A DNA stretch of 64,000 bases from positions 1 through 64,000 of the forward strand of contig NZ_QUQV01000009.1 in NCBI RefSeq assembly GCF_003400205.1, given 5' to 3'. Source of the stretch: Bacillus sp. HNG. Lineage in GTDB: Bacteria; Bacillota; Bacilli; Bacillales; Bacillaceae_L. Below the pieces are notes generated by a model, which saw only the letters and a program-made list of their open reading frames with translations, made no database searches and was not told the origin of the DNA. Below, piece by piece: positions 17,297 through 25,872 of the stretch (positions within the stretch are counted from its first letter, which is position 1; each line of letters opens with the position of its first letter). The position numbers and the translations under genes were made by a program.

Positions 17297-17815
17297 TTGG
17301 ATATGAGAGAGAAAGAGATCATCTCAGATTGGTTCCATCAATATAGCGATGACATTTACAATTTCCTGTTGTATCGAGTAGGAAAAGCAGATGTGGATGA
17401 TTTGGTCCAGGAGGTTTTTATAAGGGCGATGAAAGGTCTTCATGCTTTTAAAGGGAACTCAAATCCAAGAACCTGGCTTTACAGTATTGCCAGGAACATT
17501 GCAATTGATGAAATCAGAAGGAGAAATCGAATCAAATGGATAACGATGCTGTCTTTTGATTCCAGTCACGAACCCAGGACGGATCAATCACCAGAGCAGC
17601 TTCTTCAATTATCAGAAGAAAACAAAGCGATATTTGAGGCCATTCAATCCTTAAAATCTAGCTATCGTGATGTGATTGTATTAAGAGGAGTAAAGGGGTT
17701 TTCCGTTCAGGAAACGGCTGAAATATTACAATGGAGCGAAAACAAAACGCGGTCAACCTATCATCGAGCCAAAATGGCCCTGCAGCAACGGGTGGGAGGT
17801 GCTACACATGAATGA
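17297..17815 (+). CDS. ECF RNA polymerase sigma factor (SigX-like group)
   Basis: A 172-residue sigma factor: region 2 at about 12-80 (DIYNFLLYRVGKADVDDLVQ, WLYSIARNIAIDEIRRR) and region 4 at about 115-168 with the helix-turn-helix GFSVQETAEILQWSENKTRS. It is of a different subgroup from the two DUF4179-linked sigma factors in this window. The start is TTG 17297 (five bases after ggggag) or ATG 17303. CGTCTAA at about 17256 resembles an ECF -10. It overlaps the anti-sigma-like gene by 8 bp. Confidence 0.88.
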   Translation: MDMREKEIISDWFHQYSDDIYNFLLYRVGKADVDDLVQEVFIRAMKGLHAFKGNSNPRTWLYSIARNIAIDEIRRRNRIKWITMLSFDSSHEPRTDQSPEQLLQLSEENKAIFEAIQSLKSSYRDVIVLRGVKGFSVQETAEILQWSENKTRSTYHRAKMALQQRVGGATHE

Positions 17816-18521
17816 TCATTTGGAAAATCAATTACGATCCATGCCAACAGCAACACTTGGGTTTGAAAACAAGAGAAGGATACATGATAGATTAATGAAC
17901 TACGAGGAACATCCCGTACAAAAGACATGGAAAAAGATGAAATGGGCGTTACCCACAATTGGGAGTCTAGTAGTAGTTGCTATATTAGCCTTTTTCATTT
18001 CGACCTTGCCACAAAACCCATTCTCACAACAAGCTTTTTTAGCTGAAGAACAAATCGCGGAAATACAGGAACTTCAAGAGATTGAAAGAAAGATTAAACT
18101 TCCAACATATGCACCTTTTGATGTACATGAGGTTGAGTTTATGGAACAATACTTAGGACCTCAATCTATAGAAGATGGTGAACTTAAAAAATTAGAACCA
18201 GATAATCCAAAGTTTCATGTTCAAAATATTAGCTACCTATCATTTAATAAACCTTTTAAGAGTATACATCTAATACTTGCAGATAGCACAGTAGAGAGTG
18301 TAAATACAAAAGGATATGAAACCATTCAATTAAATAATGGCATTACTGCTTTTTATATGTTTAACGGAAATGCCCAAATGCTTTTTTGGATTGATGATGG
18401 CGTCAATTATACCCTAAATATATTTGTTGAAAATAAAGAAAAAACAAGCTTAAGAAAAGAACCGTTCGCAAAAGAAGAAATAATCAAAATCGCTGAGTCA
18501 TTCAGAGTTTATAAAAAGTAA
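17808..18521 (+). CDS. Anti-sigma factor-like membrane protein
   Basis: A 237-residue single-pass protein: cytoplasmic segment 1-45 (QLRSMPTATLGFENKRRIHD), a helix near 50-70 (LPTIGSLVVVAILAFFI) and an outside domain that resembles the DUF4367/YqfD-like beta domains of RsiX-type partners (LPTYAPFDVHEVEFMEQYLG, NGITAFYMFNGNAQMLFW). The ATG at 17808 has gggaggtg upstream and lies inside the sigma gene, so translation is coupled. By context it should hold the ECF sigma factor at the membrane. The family assignment is less certain than the context. Confidence 0.75.
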   Translation: MNDHLENQLRSMPTATLGFENKRRIHDRLMNYEEHPVQKTWKKMKWALPTIGSLVVVAILAFFISTLPQNPFSQQAFLAEEQIAEIQELQEIERKIKLPTYAPFDVHEVEFMEQYLGPQSIEDGELKKLEPDNPKFHVQNISYLSFNKPFKSIHLILADSTVESVNTKGYETIQLNNGITAFYMFNGNAQMLFWIDDGVNYTLNIFVENKEKTSLRKEPFAKEEIIKIAESFRVYKK

Positions 18522-18546
18522 ATCTGTTAAAAAGGGGGATGATTTT

Positions 18547-18939
18547 TTGTACTTACTTTTAATAGCCTTGTATGCCGTTGGTATTGGGGCGGTAGGCTGT
18601 GCAATCTATATGTTCATGGTGCAGAAAGACAAAAAGAAGGCATTTGTAATTGGAATCATCGGGCTTCTTATCATTATAGGTGCCATGGTATCGAATAAAC
18701 TACGTCCGTCCTATGAAAAAGAAAGTTCTATTTTGGTTGAGGAAACAGCTGTTACAAATGAAAAAAATAATAAAGGACTATTCGCGTGCAACGTGAATGA
18801 CCCATATACAATGTTCCAGTATTTTGACGAAAGTAAAGACGAAACTGAGAAATTTTGTTCGCAGTTTAAAGTGGGTGAAAGGTACGAGATAAAATACCGC
18901 TTTAAATCAGGGACATATACAATACTAGAGGTAAAATAA
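18547..18939 (+). CDS. Two-helix membrane protein, unknown
   Basis: A 130-residue protein with two N-terminal helices (LLLIALYAVGIGAVGCAIYM, AFVIGIIGLLIIIGAMV) and an extracytoplasmic tail with two cysteines (LFACN and KFCSQF). The start is TTG with aaaggggga upstream. It is 25 bp after the anti-sigma-like gene, so it may belong to the sigma operon and be part of the same envelope response. It ends at a strong bidirectional terminator. Confidence 0.65.
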   Translation: MYLLLIALYAVGIGAVGCAIYMFMVQKDKKKAFVIGIIGLLIIIGAMVSNKLRPSYEKESSILVEETAVTNEKNNKGLFACNVNDPYTMFQYFDESKDETEKFCSQFKVGERYEIKYRFKSGTYTILEVK

Positions 18940-18948
18940 CGGTCCAGT

Positions 18949-18985
18949 CAAAAGGCATTTGGTAAACTCCCAAATGCCTTGAAAA
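18949..18985. terminator. Bidirectional terminator
   Basis: aaggcatttgg (18953-18963) pairs with ccaaatgcctt (18970-18980); T-rich sequence lies on both outer sides when read on the respective strand. It separates the ECF operon from the converging DUF2332 gene. Confidence 0.85.
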
Positions 18986-18987
18986 TT

Positions 18988-20007
18988 TTACAACCTCCAC
19001 GAAAACCATCTTCCATGTCCTTCGGTTTCACCAACGACATGTTTATACTCTTTTCCATTCAAATAATAATCCAGATGAAGGTCGCGGTCTTGAATATTAT
19101 TATACAGATGAAAGATCTCGCGTTCAGCTCCAATACGTTGAACCTGATCAAGCAATTTCGTTCTCACATCCGAGGGCATTTGGTTAGCCACATGCGTGTG
19201 AAATACACATATTGCATACTCCTTTGGAATTTCTCCTGAAAGGTCCCGGAGCAATTCAACTCCATTTCCTTCAATCAACCGTAACTCATTTACCCTCACA
19301 CATTCGGCTGCTTTTTCAAATAGTTCACGTCTTTCATGGTGTTCTGGCCAAATGAGAGCTTTCAGCCAAAGTGCATTGTCATCATCTCTTACATCAATTG
19401 GATGAAGATCGATGCCAATACGAGCAGCCACTGGAGGAATAAAATCCTGTAGATGTGGCGTTTTTGCTCCCTTAATCTTTGCTGAAATATGTAGCGCAGA
19501 ATCCTTATTACCGTAAACTTTATTTGTTCCATAGGAGTAGCTGTAGTGATCCCATAACAGTTGCACCCCAGCACTCGTCCCAATTTCAATTAAAGCTAAG
19601 GGTTTCTTTACAATATCGTAAATAAATTGAAAGGTCGGAAAGAGATAGGAACAACGTCTAACCTCATTTGTTTGAACCAATTTTTCCTGCAAAAGCCGAA
19701 TAATTTCATCAGAAAATTGAACACAAAACTCCTTAAAAGGTAAAAAGGACTCCTCCACTTTTCGAGGATTGGTTACAATGCTAGGATAAAACTCTTTAAG
19801 ATGATGGTCTTTTCCTTTTAATAAAAGATAATGAACGGCACCAAATAAAAGATTGGATGAGGGCTGACCTTTCCTTGCATGAGTAGCTAACTCAAGAATG
19901 GCGTCATCCTCTGCAATTTTTAAGGAAAGAAATTCATATAATCTGCTTGAGCCCTTACATTCGGTGATGGCAAAGTTTCTAAATTTAATAGACTGCGTGT
20001 TTTTCAT
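18988..20007 (-). CDS. DUF2332 family protein
   Basis: A 339-residue soluble protein matching from memory DUF2332: AVHYLLLKGKDHHLKEFYPS, ALIEIGTSAGVQLLWDHYSY, GIDLHPIDVRDDDNALWLKA and ICVFHTHVANQM. The IEIGTSAG stretch resembles a methyltransferase motif I, and the family is thought to have a SAM-methyltransferase-like fold, but no activity is known to me. The ATG at 20007 has TTGGAGG seven bases upstream; an upstream in-frame start at 20046 has no site. Confidence 0.8.
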   Translation of the reverse strand: MKNTQSIKFRNFAITECKGSSRLYEFLSLKIAEDDAILELATHARKGQPSSNLLFGAVHYLLLKGKDHHLKEFYPSIVTNPRKVEESFLPFKEFCVQFSDEIIRLLQEKLVQTNEVRRCSYLFPTFQFIYDIVKKPLALIEIGTSAGVQLLWDHYSYSYGTNKVYGNKDSALHISAKIKGAKTPHLQDFIPPVAARIGIDLHPIDVRDDDNALWLKALIWPEHHERRELFEKAAECVRVNELRLIEGNGVELLRDLSGEIPKEYAICVFHTHVANQMPSDVRTKLLDQVQRIGAEREIFHLYNNIQDRDLHLDYYLNGKEYKHVVGETEGHGRWFSWRL

Positions 20008-20095
20008 CTGTTTTCCTCCAAAATTTTTTATGAACTTGACCCTCAAACCAAGATAAGCCCAGCCGAATTATGTAGGGAAAGGTTTGGTGGGATAC

Positions 20096-20233
20096 ATGAA
20101 CGAACATGCTATTAAGTTTAGTTATGATGAAATCGACCAACTCATTGAAGCGATGGATAAAGATGTATGGAAAGATATAAATTGGAAATTTGTAACTGAA
20201 GAAGAAATGGAATCTTTATTGAGTACCCCTTAG
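20096..20233 (+). CDS. Small acidic protein, 45 residues
   Basis: A 45-residue frame (MNEHAIKFSYDEIDQLIEAM start, EEEMESLLSTP end) with ggtttggtggg shortly before the ATG and a terminator overlapping its stop. It is acidic, with an amphipathic helix and no membrane segment. The codon pattern and close terminator support a real gene. No family recognised. Confidence 0.55.
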   Translation: MNEHAIKFSYDEIDQLIEAMDKDVWKDINWKFVTEEEMESLLSTP

Positions 20234-20262
20234 CTTAGAAGCCTAGGGGATTTTATTTTTTA
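20224..20262 (+). terminator. Rho-independent terminator
   Basis: The stem accccttag / cctaggggat overlaps the stop codon of the 45-residue gene and is followed by ttttattttt. Confidence 0.75.
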
Positions 20263-20340
20263 AAAGGCTGATTCGCAAACTTTGGTGTTTTTGATATAGC
20301 CATTAATAAAGTATTATTGACACATAGGTGTTTCCTCTAG

Positions 20341-20521
20341 TGATTGGAGCGTATGGCACGAGATCCTTGAAAATGCAGGCATTTTCTTCGTGCGGTGTAG
20401 TTTCAAGGAAGCAGACTCAACGTCCTGCGGGAAATGCGAGCCAAGCGAGACCCCGCAGTGAGGCACGAGCGAGGAGGCTTGCGGATCGCCCGCGGAAAGC
20501 GAGTGCAAGAAGCGGAAATCA
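20341..20521 (+). repeat. GC-rich intergenic repeat, copy 1 (~181 bp)
   Basis: This block starts tgattggagc and ends gcggaaatca, which are imperfect inverted ends, and is much richer in G and C than its surroundings. It shares cctgcggga, gagaccccgca, gaggaggct, cccgcggaaagcg and an internal aaaatgc/gcatttt hairpin with a second copy at 29579-29763. It resembles a dispersed element I remember from intergenic regions of many Bacillaceae. It has no coding potential; the reading frames across it are not genes. Confidence 0.8.
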
Positions 20522-20579
20522 CCCAAGTTTCATCAATATACTTTAAGTTAATTACAACAATCTTTTTAAAAAGAGCCTT

Positions 20580-21296
20580 TTAAAAAGATGCTGGTCCCCA
20601 CTCCAATTCTTCACCCTCAATTAAATGGATCAGTTCATTTTCATCAAGGATAAAATACTTTCCATCCTCTATTCGGATATCTTCCTCTGAAAAGGTCAGG
20701 GTATGCTGCCTATCATTTGTGTAAATCATCATAATGAAATCAATACCTGGGGTTGCTGAATTTGATTTTTTCAATAACATTCCTGAAGGCAAGCTTAAAA
20801 ATTTTTCTATAAGTTGTTGTTCCATTATGGTCGCTTGTTCCCGTGAAAGTTCCTGATTTTCATCATTTACAGCCCGCAAAATTTCAATTTTAGAAACTTC
20901 CTCCACATCTAGTATTTCATTTAATTCCTCACCAAAAGTCGTTTGTGTAAGTTTTTCGTCAATAAATAAGATTCCCCAAGTAAAAACGACACCGACAATC
21001 ATTAGCAGTAAGGACAACCGATACTTCTTTCCCTCTACATACTTCCATTCCATGAAAGCTTGAAATCCCCAATGCAGGGTGATCACTGCAATTAAAAACC
21101 ATTTTAAGATAGCTGTATCAGTATAATCGATCATAAAAATGCCGATAATAGCCGGGATCAAAATGATCAAACTACCTACTCGATATTTCACACTTCCATC
21201 TGACTCCATCACGTCATAACCCGGTTCTACTTTTTTTCCTATTAATCTATCAAGAACTCCAAGAAGGCTTAACAAAAGTGCCAATATGATAACCAT
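20580..21296 (-). CDS. Membrane protein, DUF4181-like N terminus
   Basis: A 238-residue protein. Residues 1-115 contain four hydrophobic helices and resemble the DUF4181 family (LDRLIGKKVEPGYDVMESDG, WKYVEGKKYRLSLLLM). Residues 120-238 form a soluble domain with beta strands (IDFIMMIYTNDRQHTLTFSE, DGKYFILDENELIHLIEGE) of unknown type. The ATG has GGAGGAG eleven bases upstream. Monocistronic and followed by the GC-rich repeat. Confidence 0.6.
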   Translation of the reverse strand: MVIILALLLSLLGVLDRLIGKKVEPGYDVMESDGSVKYRVGSLIILIPAIIGIFMIDYTDTAILKWFLIAVITLHWGFQAFMEWKYVEGKKYRLSLLLMIVGVVFTWGILFIDEKLTQTTFGEELNEILDVEEVSKIEILRAVNDENQELSREQATIMEQQLIEKFLSLPSGMLLKKSNSATPGIDFIMMIYTNDRQHTLTFSEEDIRIEDGKYFILDENELIHLIEGEELEWGPASF

Positions 21297-21465
21297 TCAA
21301 TTCAACTCTCCTCCTGATAAAAGCAGGTTCTTTAGTCCATTATATGAATGTATGGGTAAATATTCCAGAAAAAGTTAAGCGTAAATTTTGTACAAATCAT
21401 CCTAACATGTCAAAATAATATGGAATAGAAAAGACTGTGAAGATCATGAATGAGGAGTGGACGAC

Positions 21466-22320
21466 ATGAGTTCCCTTTTTAAAAGAGACATAAACAATCA
21501 TTGGTACGTAAAATACAACAATAATGGCTATCCACATGTACAACAAGGTTTTGTGTTGCCACCGAATCGGTTTGAGGAATTTGATCCGTTTTTAATTATG
21601 GCGGAGGATTGGTTTAAACGTGGGACATTTTCGGACCATCCACATCGTGGTTTCCAAACAATCACATATGTTATCGACGGTAGATTGGAACATATCGACA
21701 ACCATGGCGGCCATTCGGTGTTAGAGGCTGGTGATGTTCAGTATATGAATGCGGGCAGTGGGGCTAGACATGCCGAGGAAGCTGTTGACAATGACATCGC
21801 ACATACACTTCAGCTTTGGTTGAACTTGCCACAATCAATAAAAAACACGAAGACATCTTATCAAAATGTTTACCTAGAAGATGTTCCATGTGTTAAAGTC
21901 GAAGGTGGAGAATTGAAGGTATACTCTGGGGAAATCGCAGGTGTTAAAGGACCGATGAATAGTTTGGTGCCCATTACTATGACAGAGATTTCGCTAACAA
22001 AAGGAGCAACCTATAAACATATTTTACCTGAAAATCATAATGCCTTTGTTTACGTGCTTTCTGGTGAGGTAGAGCTTGGTGAAAGTAAGACAAGCTTGAA
22101 AAAAACAGGGGCAGCTACACTTACCTTCAACGAAAATGGTAAAAATGAAAGCGAATTTAACATACACGCAAACAGTCGCGCCAAAATCCTTGTTTACTCA
22201 GGTGTCCCATTAAGGGAAGAGATTGTGGCATATGGTCCATTTGTATTGAACTCAATGGAAGAAGTCCAACAAGCCTATCGCGACTTCCATGCAGGAAAAT
22301 TTGGCCCGCCGGCAGAATAA
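21466..22320 (+). CDS. Pirin family protein
   Basis: A 284-residue bicupin. The N-terminal cupin has the pirin metal motif with HPHRGFQTITYVIDG and the following HxH/E ligands (HIDNHGGHSVLEAGDVQYMN, GSGARHAEE); the C-terminal domain starts near 165. Bacterial pirins include quercetin 2,3-dioxygenases and redox-sensing proteins. The ATG at 21466 has gaggag upstream; an earlier in-frame start at 21457 overlaps that site. It is followed by a glutaredoxin gene in the same operon. Confidence 0.9.
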   Translation: MSSLFKRDINNHWYVKYNNNGYPHVQQGFVLPPNRFEEFDPFLIMAEDWFKRGTFSDHPHRGFQTITYVIDGRLEHIDNHGGHSVLEAGDVQYMNAGSGARHAEEAVDNDIAHTLQLWLNLPQSIKNTKTSYQNVYLEDVPCVKVEGGELKVYSGEIAGVKGPMNSLVPITMTEISLTKGATYKHILPENHNAFVYVLSGEVELGESKTSLKKTGAATLTFNENGKNESEFNIHANSRAKILVYSGVPLREEIVAYGPFVLNSMEEVQQAYRDFHAGKFGPPAE

Positions 22321-22335
22321 AGGAGATTACCAATA

Positions 22336-22578
22336 ATGGCGAATGAAGTAATAGTCTACACGACAAATGATTGTGTCGAATGTACGTTTGTAAAAAAGGT
22401 TCTTACTGAAAATGGGATTCCATTTGACGTTCGAAACATTGCAGAAAATGAAGTTTACCAAAAGGAAGTGGAACGCTACGGATTCCTAGGTGTACCTGTA
22501 ACAGTCGTGGGCGATCGTGCTGTAAAAGGGTTCACTCCTGAACTGATTGAATTGTTGGAACCGTTGAAACAGGATTGA
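22336..22578 (+). CDS. Glutaredoxin-like (NrdH-type) thiol protein
   Basis: An 80-residue thioredoxin-fold protein with a CVEC redox motif near residue 14-17 (YTTNDCVECTFVKKVL) and the cis-Pro region GVPVTVVGDRAVKGF. It lies 15 bp after the pirin gene with a site aaggaga, so both probably belong to one transcript. It would reduce protein or small-molecule disulfides. Confidence 0.88.
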   Translation: MANEVIVYTTNDCVECTFVKKVLTENGIPFDVRNIAENEVYQKEVERYGFLGVPVTVVGDRAVKGFTPELIELLEPLKQD

Positions 22579-22666
22579 AATGGTAATAGTAGGGAAAACT
22601 ATAAAGTAAATCACATCTCAAAGCTAAAAGGAATAAAATATTGAATCAAAATCAATAGGTGAACCA

Positions 22667-23047
22667 ATGAAAAAAATTTTAAGCTGGGCAAAGAACTTAA
22701 AAAAACAAATATATGTCCTATACTTTGCATACAAGGATGCGCGAGTTCCTTGGTATGCAAAGCTTTTTACAGCCGGGGTCGTGGCCTATACATTCAGTCC
22801 CATCGACCTCATTCCAGATTTCATACCCATCCTTGGATACCTGGATGAAGTCATTCTTGTCCCAATTGGAATCATGTTTGCCATGAAAATGATCCCAAAG
22901 GCTGTTATTGTGGACTGTGAAATAAAAGCAGAAGAATTAATGAAAAATGGCAAGCCGAAAAATTGGGTTGCAGGTGCGCTAATTCTCCTACTCTGGGCAC
23001 TCTTGTTCATATGGATTACCATAAAAGCATATCAATATTTTCAGTGA
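22667..23047 (+). CDS. YkvA-like DUF1232 membrane protein
   Basis: A 126-residue protein with the DUF1232 signature at about 35-65 (WYAKLFTAGVVAYTFSPIDL, IPDFIPILGYLDEVIL) and a C-terminal membrane helix (GALILLLWALLFIWITI). DUF1232 proteins occur widely in bacteria with no agreed function. It has its own strong terminator. A good ribosome binding site is not obvious; gaaccaatg precedes the start. Confidence 0.82.
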   Translation: MKKILSWAKNLKKQIYVLYFAYKDARVPWYAKLFTAGVVAYTFSPIDLIPDFIPILGYLDEVILVPIGIMFAMKMIPKAVIVDCEIKAEELMKNGKPKNWVAGALILLLWALLFIWITIKAYQYFQ

Positions 23048-23086
23048 ACCTGCATTTTTACTATAAATGCAGGTTTTGTTTTTTGA
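23044..23086 (+). terminator. Rho-independent terminator
   Basis: aacctgcattt (23047-23057) pairs with aaatgcaggtt (23065-23075) and is followed by ttgttttttg. It ends the DUF1232 gene. Confidence 0.9.
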
Positions 23087-23100
23087 AAAAGGATAGAAAA

Positions 23101-23180
23101 GATTTATTGCTGATAAAACAAATATAAAGACGACCAAAGAGAATAATTGACGATGGGACATCTGCGAACTGCCAAAAAAG
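23101..23180. repeat. Degenerate tandem array with 20-bp period
   Basis: gctgataa (23109), gacgacca (23129) and gacgatgg (23149) start exactly 20 bp apart, with a weaker fourth unit near 23169. The first word matches the first unit of the array at 6121. It lies in the intergenic region between the DUF1232 gene terminator and the promoter of the leader before mqo. Confidence 0.5.
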
Positions 23181-23224
23181 CGCTCCCACTTATCAAATTA
23201 TTATGATTAATTTTACTCTTACCT

Positions 23225-23254
23225 GATGTTTATGCTGTTTTTACGTGGTATAAT
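23225..23254 (+). promoter_or_regulatory. Extended -10 promoter before the mqo leader
   Basis: TGGTATAAT (23246-23254) is a perfect extended -10 element. The -35 region around 23225-23231 is weak, as is usual for such promoters. Transcription would begin near 23260, exactly at the 5' side of the leader hairpin. A second TATAAT stands at about 23399. Confidence 0.55.
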
Positions 23255-23257
23255 GAT

Positions 23258-23368
23258 AAAAGTGAAGAATTAGAGTTTAATAAGTATGAGTTCTTCCTTT
23301 GAGCTTAATAAAAGAGGCAAGATGGATTGTCGGATTCCTGTGATCCTCTGGATGAACTTCTCACTTTT
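23258..23368 (+). ncRNA. Candidate structured 5' leader (aptamer-like)
   Basis: A 111-base segment closed by an 8-bp perfect pairing of aaaagtga (23258-23265) with tcactttt (23361-23368). Inside, gaagaa (23264-23269) can pair with ttcttc (23291-23296), and agagg (23313-23317) with cctct (23345-23349). A closing stem at the very 5' end of a transcript enclosing further arms is how riboswitch aptamers are built. I compared it with common classes from memory (TPP, FMN, SAM, lysine, glycine, purine, c-di-AMP, T-box) and recognised none. It lies 180 bases before the mqo start. Confidence 0.35.
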
Positions 23369-23546
23369 ACTCAGCATTTAAATAGCCTATAATTATCATA
23401 TAATATTGAATTATTAATCTAAAAAATTGTCATTCTATATGGCGAAGATTAAAATGAAAAAAGAAGTTGTCCGACAATGGCGTGTCTGATTTTGTGACCG
23501 CATTCATCTTTTTTGTCTAAATTTTATGAAGAAAAGGTTGATAAAC

Positions 23547-25067
23547 ATGAGCAACATAGAAACTAAAACAGATGTCATTTTAATTGGCGCTGGGATCATG
23601 AGTGCGACATTAGGAACACTCTTGAAGGAATTAGCGCCTGAATGGAACATTACCGTTTTTGAAAAGCTCGACAAACCAGGAGAGGAAAGCTCTCACGAAA
23701 TGAATAATGCTGGGACAGGGCATGCTGCACTGTGCGAGCTCAACTACACCGTTGAAAAACCAGACGGAACATTAGATATTAAAAAGGCAATTAATGTGAA
23801 TGAACAATTCCAAGTTTCCAAGCAATTTTGGGCATATCTTGTGAAGAACAATCTCATTCGCAACCCGCAAGATTTTATCATGCCACTACCACATATAAGT
23901 ATGGTGCAAGGTGAAAAGGACGTCGCTTTTTTAAAGAAACGTTTTGAAGCGCTATCAAAAGTTTCGTTGTTTAAGGGAATGGAATATTCCGATGATCCTT
24001 CAACATTAATGGAATGGATACCACTTATTGTGAATGATCGCACATCCACTGAGCCAATCGCAGCTACTAAAGCAGACGCAGGAACGGATGTTAACTTCGG
24101 GAATTTAACTCGCATGTTATTTGACCATTTGAAAAATAAAGATGTAAAAATTAATTACAACCACAGTGTCAAAGATGTAAGACGTACAAGTGATGGCTTA
24201 TGGGATTTAAAGGTGAAAAAACAAGGTACTGGTGCGGTTGAACACCATAAGGCAAAATTTGTCTTTATTGGAGGTGGAGGTGGAAGTCTTCATTTACTCC
24301 AAAAATCAGGCATCCCTGAAGGAAGACATATTGGTGGATTCCCAGTAAGCGGAATTTTCATGGTATGTAATAATCCTGACGTGATTGAAAAGCATCACGC
24401 AAAAGTATACGGAAAAGCAAAGGTCGGTGCGCCACCTATGTCTGTTCCGCATCTTGATACAAGATACATCAACAATGAGAAATCATTGCTGTTTGGACCA
24501 TTTGCCGGCTTCTCTCCGAAATTCTTAAAAACAGGTTCAAACCTAGATTTAATCACATCTGTAAAACCTGATAATTTGTTAACGATGTTGGCTGCAGGTG
24601 TAAAAGAAATGGCATTAACTAAATACTTGATCCAGCAAGTCATGTTAACGAAGGAACAGCGTATGGAAGAATTACGTGAATTCATCCCGAACGCAAAGAG
24701 CGAAGATTGGGATTTAGTGGTGGCTGGTCAACGTGTTCAGGTAATCAAAGATACTGAAGCTGGCGGCAAAGGAACGCTCCAATTTGGTACTGAAGTCATA
24801 ACTGCGGCTGACGGCTCAATTGCAGCTTTACTAGGTGCATCACCAGGTGCATCAACCGCTGTTCATGTTATGCTCGAAGTCATCAAAAAGTGCTTCCCAG
24901 AGCATATGTTAGAATGGGAGCCAAAAATCAAAGACATGATTCCTTCATTTGGGCTATCCCTCATGGAGCACCCAGAACTTCTTGAGAAGATCAACGCTTC
25001 AACAGGAGAAGCTCTAGGCTTAATCGAAAAAAAAGCAAAAGCAGAAAAGGAACTTGTCCTAAATTAA
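23547..25067 (+). CDS. mqo: Malate:quinone oxidoreductase
   Basis: A 506-residue FAD enzyme of the Mqo family: dinucleotide motif [16 protein letters not shown] at the N terminus, then [19 protein letters not shown], and [17 protein letters not shown] and QRVQVIKD further on, all family signatures. It oxidises malate to oxaloacetate and passes electrons to membrane quinones, bypassing soluble malate dehydrogenase. The ATG at 23547 is chosen because aaaagg lies upstream; the in-frame ATG at 23526 has no site. A leader of nearly 290 bases precedes it. Confidence 0.95.
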   Translation: MSNIETKTDVILIGAGIMSATLGTLLKELAPEWNITVFEKLDKPGEESSHEMNNAGTGHAALCELNYTVEKPDGTLDIKKAINVNEQFQVSKQFWAYLVKNNLIRNPQDFIMPLPHISMVQGEKDVAFLKKRFEALSKVSLFKGMEYSDDPSTLMEWIPLIVNDRTSTEPIAATKADAGTDVNFGNLTRMLFDHLKNKDVKINYNHSVKDVRRTSDGLWDLKVKKQGTGAVEHHKAKFVFIGGGGGSLHLLQKSGIPEGRHIGGFPVSGIFMVCNNPDVIEKHHAKVYGKAKVGAPPMSVPHLDTRYINNEKSLLFGPFAGFSPKFLKTGSNLDLITSVKPDNLLTMLAAGVKEMALTKYLIQQVMLTKEQRMEELREFIPNAKSEDWDLVVAGQRVQVIKDTEAGGKGTLQFGTEVITAADGSIAALLGASPGASTAVHVMLEVIKKCFPEHMLEWEPKIKDMIPSFGLSLMEHPELLEKINASTGEALGLIEKKAKAEKELVLN

Positions 25068-25082
25068 TCATTAAAAAATAAG

Positions 25083-25118
25083 AACCTTCAATCTCGAATG
25101 AGATTGGAGGTTTTTTTC
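25083..25118 (+). terminator. Rho-independent terminator
   Basis: aaccttcaatctc (25083-25095) pairs with gagattggaggtt (25100-25112) followed by a seven-base T run. It ends mqo. Confidence 0.92.
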
Positions 25119-25146
25119 TGCAGATAATTAATTTCCTTATCCAGAG

Positions 25147-25749
25147 TTAATTTTTCCTTTTAATATAGATCTTCGGTGTGTGAAATTTTAAAATGTGTAT
25201 AAGTTGTTCAGCCATGTAGGATGAGGATTGTTCAAAATCATTTTCAATCCATTCAAGAATCAATCCAATAATTCCGTGGATACGATAGGTACTAAAAAGC
25301 TTTATATCAATATCTGGGTCTACGTCCGTAACGAGGAATTCAAATTCGTTTCTAAAAATTTTATCCAACCTTTTTAATAACTTCTCATGAAAATTGTAGT
25401 TCGTTGTTGGACGTAACATCAGTTTATAGAAGTTTTTGTTTTCTAAAAAATGATCAAATAAGACGATTGAGTTTGGCTGAATTTTATTAAAATCTACAAC
25501 TGATAAATCAAGATATGGTTTTCGATATGCGTCCGTCATTTCTTCAAACATCTCTTCGATAATTTCGTCTAATAGATCTTCCTTTGTTTCGTAGTGTGCA
25601 TAAAAGGTACCTCGATTGAAATCTGCAGCCCTTACTATTTCTGTAATTGTAATCTCATGAAAGCTTTTTTCTTCCAGTAAAGATAATAATACTTGTCTAA
25701 ACGTTTCTTTTGTTCTTTTTACACGTTTGTCTGGATATTGAATAGACAT
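25147..25749 (-). CDS. TetR/AcrR family regulator
   Basis: A 200-residue regulator with an N-terminal helix-turn-helix (ITITEIVRAADFNRGTFYAH, YETKEDLLDEII) and a helical ligand domain (LRPTTNYNFHEKLLKRLDKI). The ATG at 25749 has AAGGAG seven bases upstream, better than an in-frame start at 25788. It is divergent from an SDR gene, and an 18-bp perfect palindrome lies between them. It probably represses the SDR gene and itself; the inducer is unknown. Confidence 0.88.
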   Translation of the reverse strand: MSIQYPDKRVKRTKETFRQVLLSLLEEKSFHEITITEIVRAADFNRGTFYAHYETKEDLLDEIIEEMFEEMTDAYRKPYLDLSVVDFNKIQPNSIVLFDHFLENKNFYKLMLRPTTNYNFHEKLLKRLDKIFRNEFEFLVTDVDPDIDIKLFSTYRIHGIIGLILEWIENDFEQSSSYMAEQLIHILKFHTPKIYIKRKN

Positions 25750-25872
25750 TTGAAAGCTCCTTCTTCCACTTTTAACGTACAAAACCAAGAAATCTGTTGG
25801 TTATCGTACACTTCTACTATTATTGCATATTGAAGCCCTTTCAGACATGTTTTAAGCTTAATGTATTGGAGA

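Noticed and set aside
20314-20546. Open frames on both strands across the GC-rich element
   Set aside because: They arise from the repeat composition; the second copy at 29579 has frames of different sequence, so none is conserved as protein.
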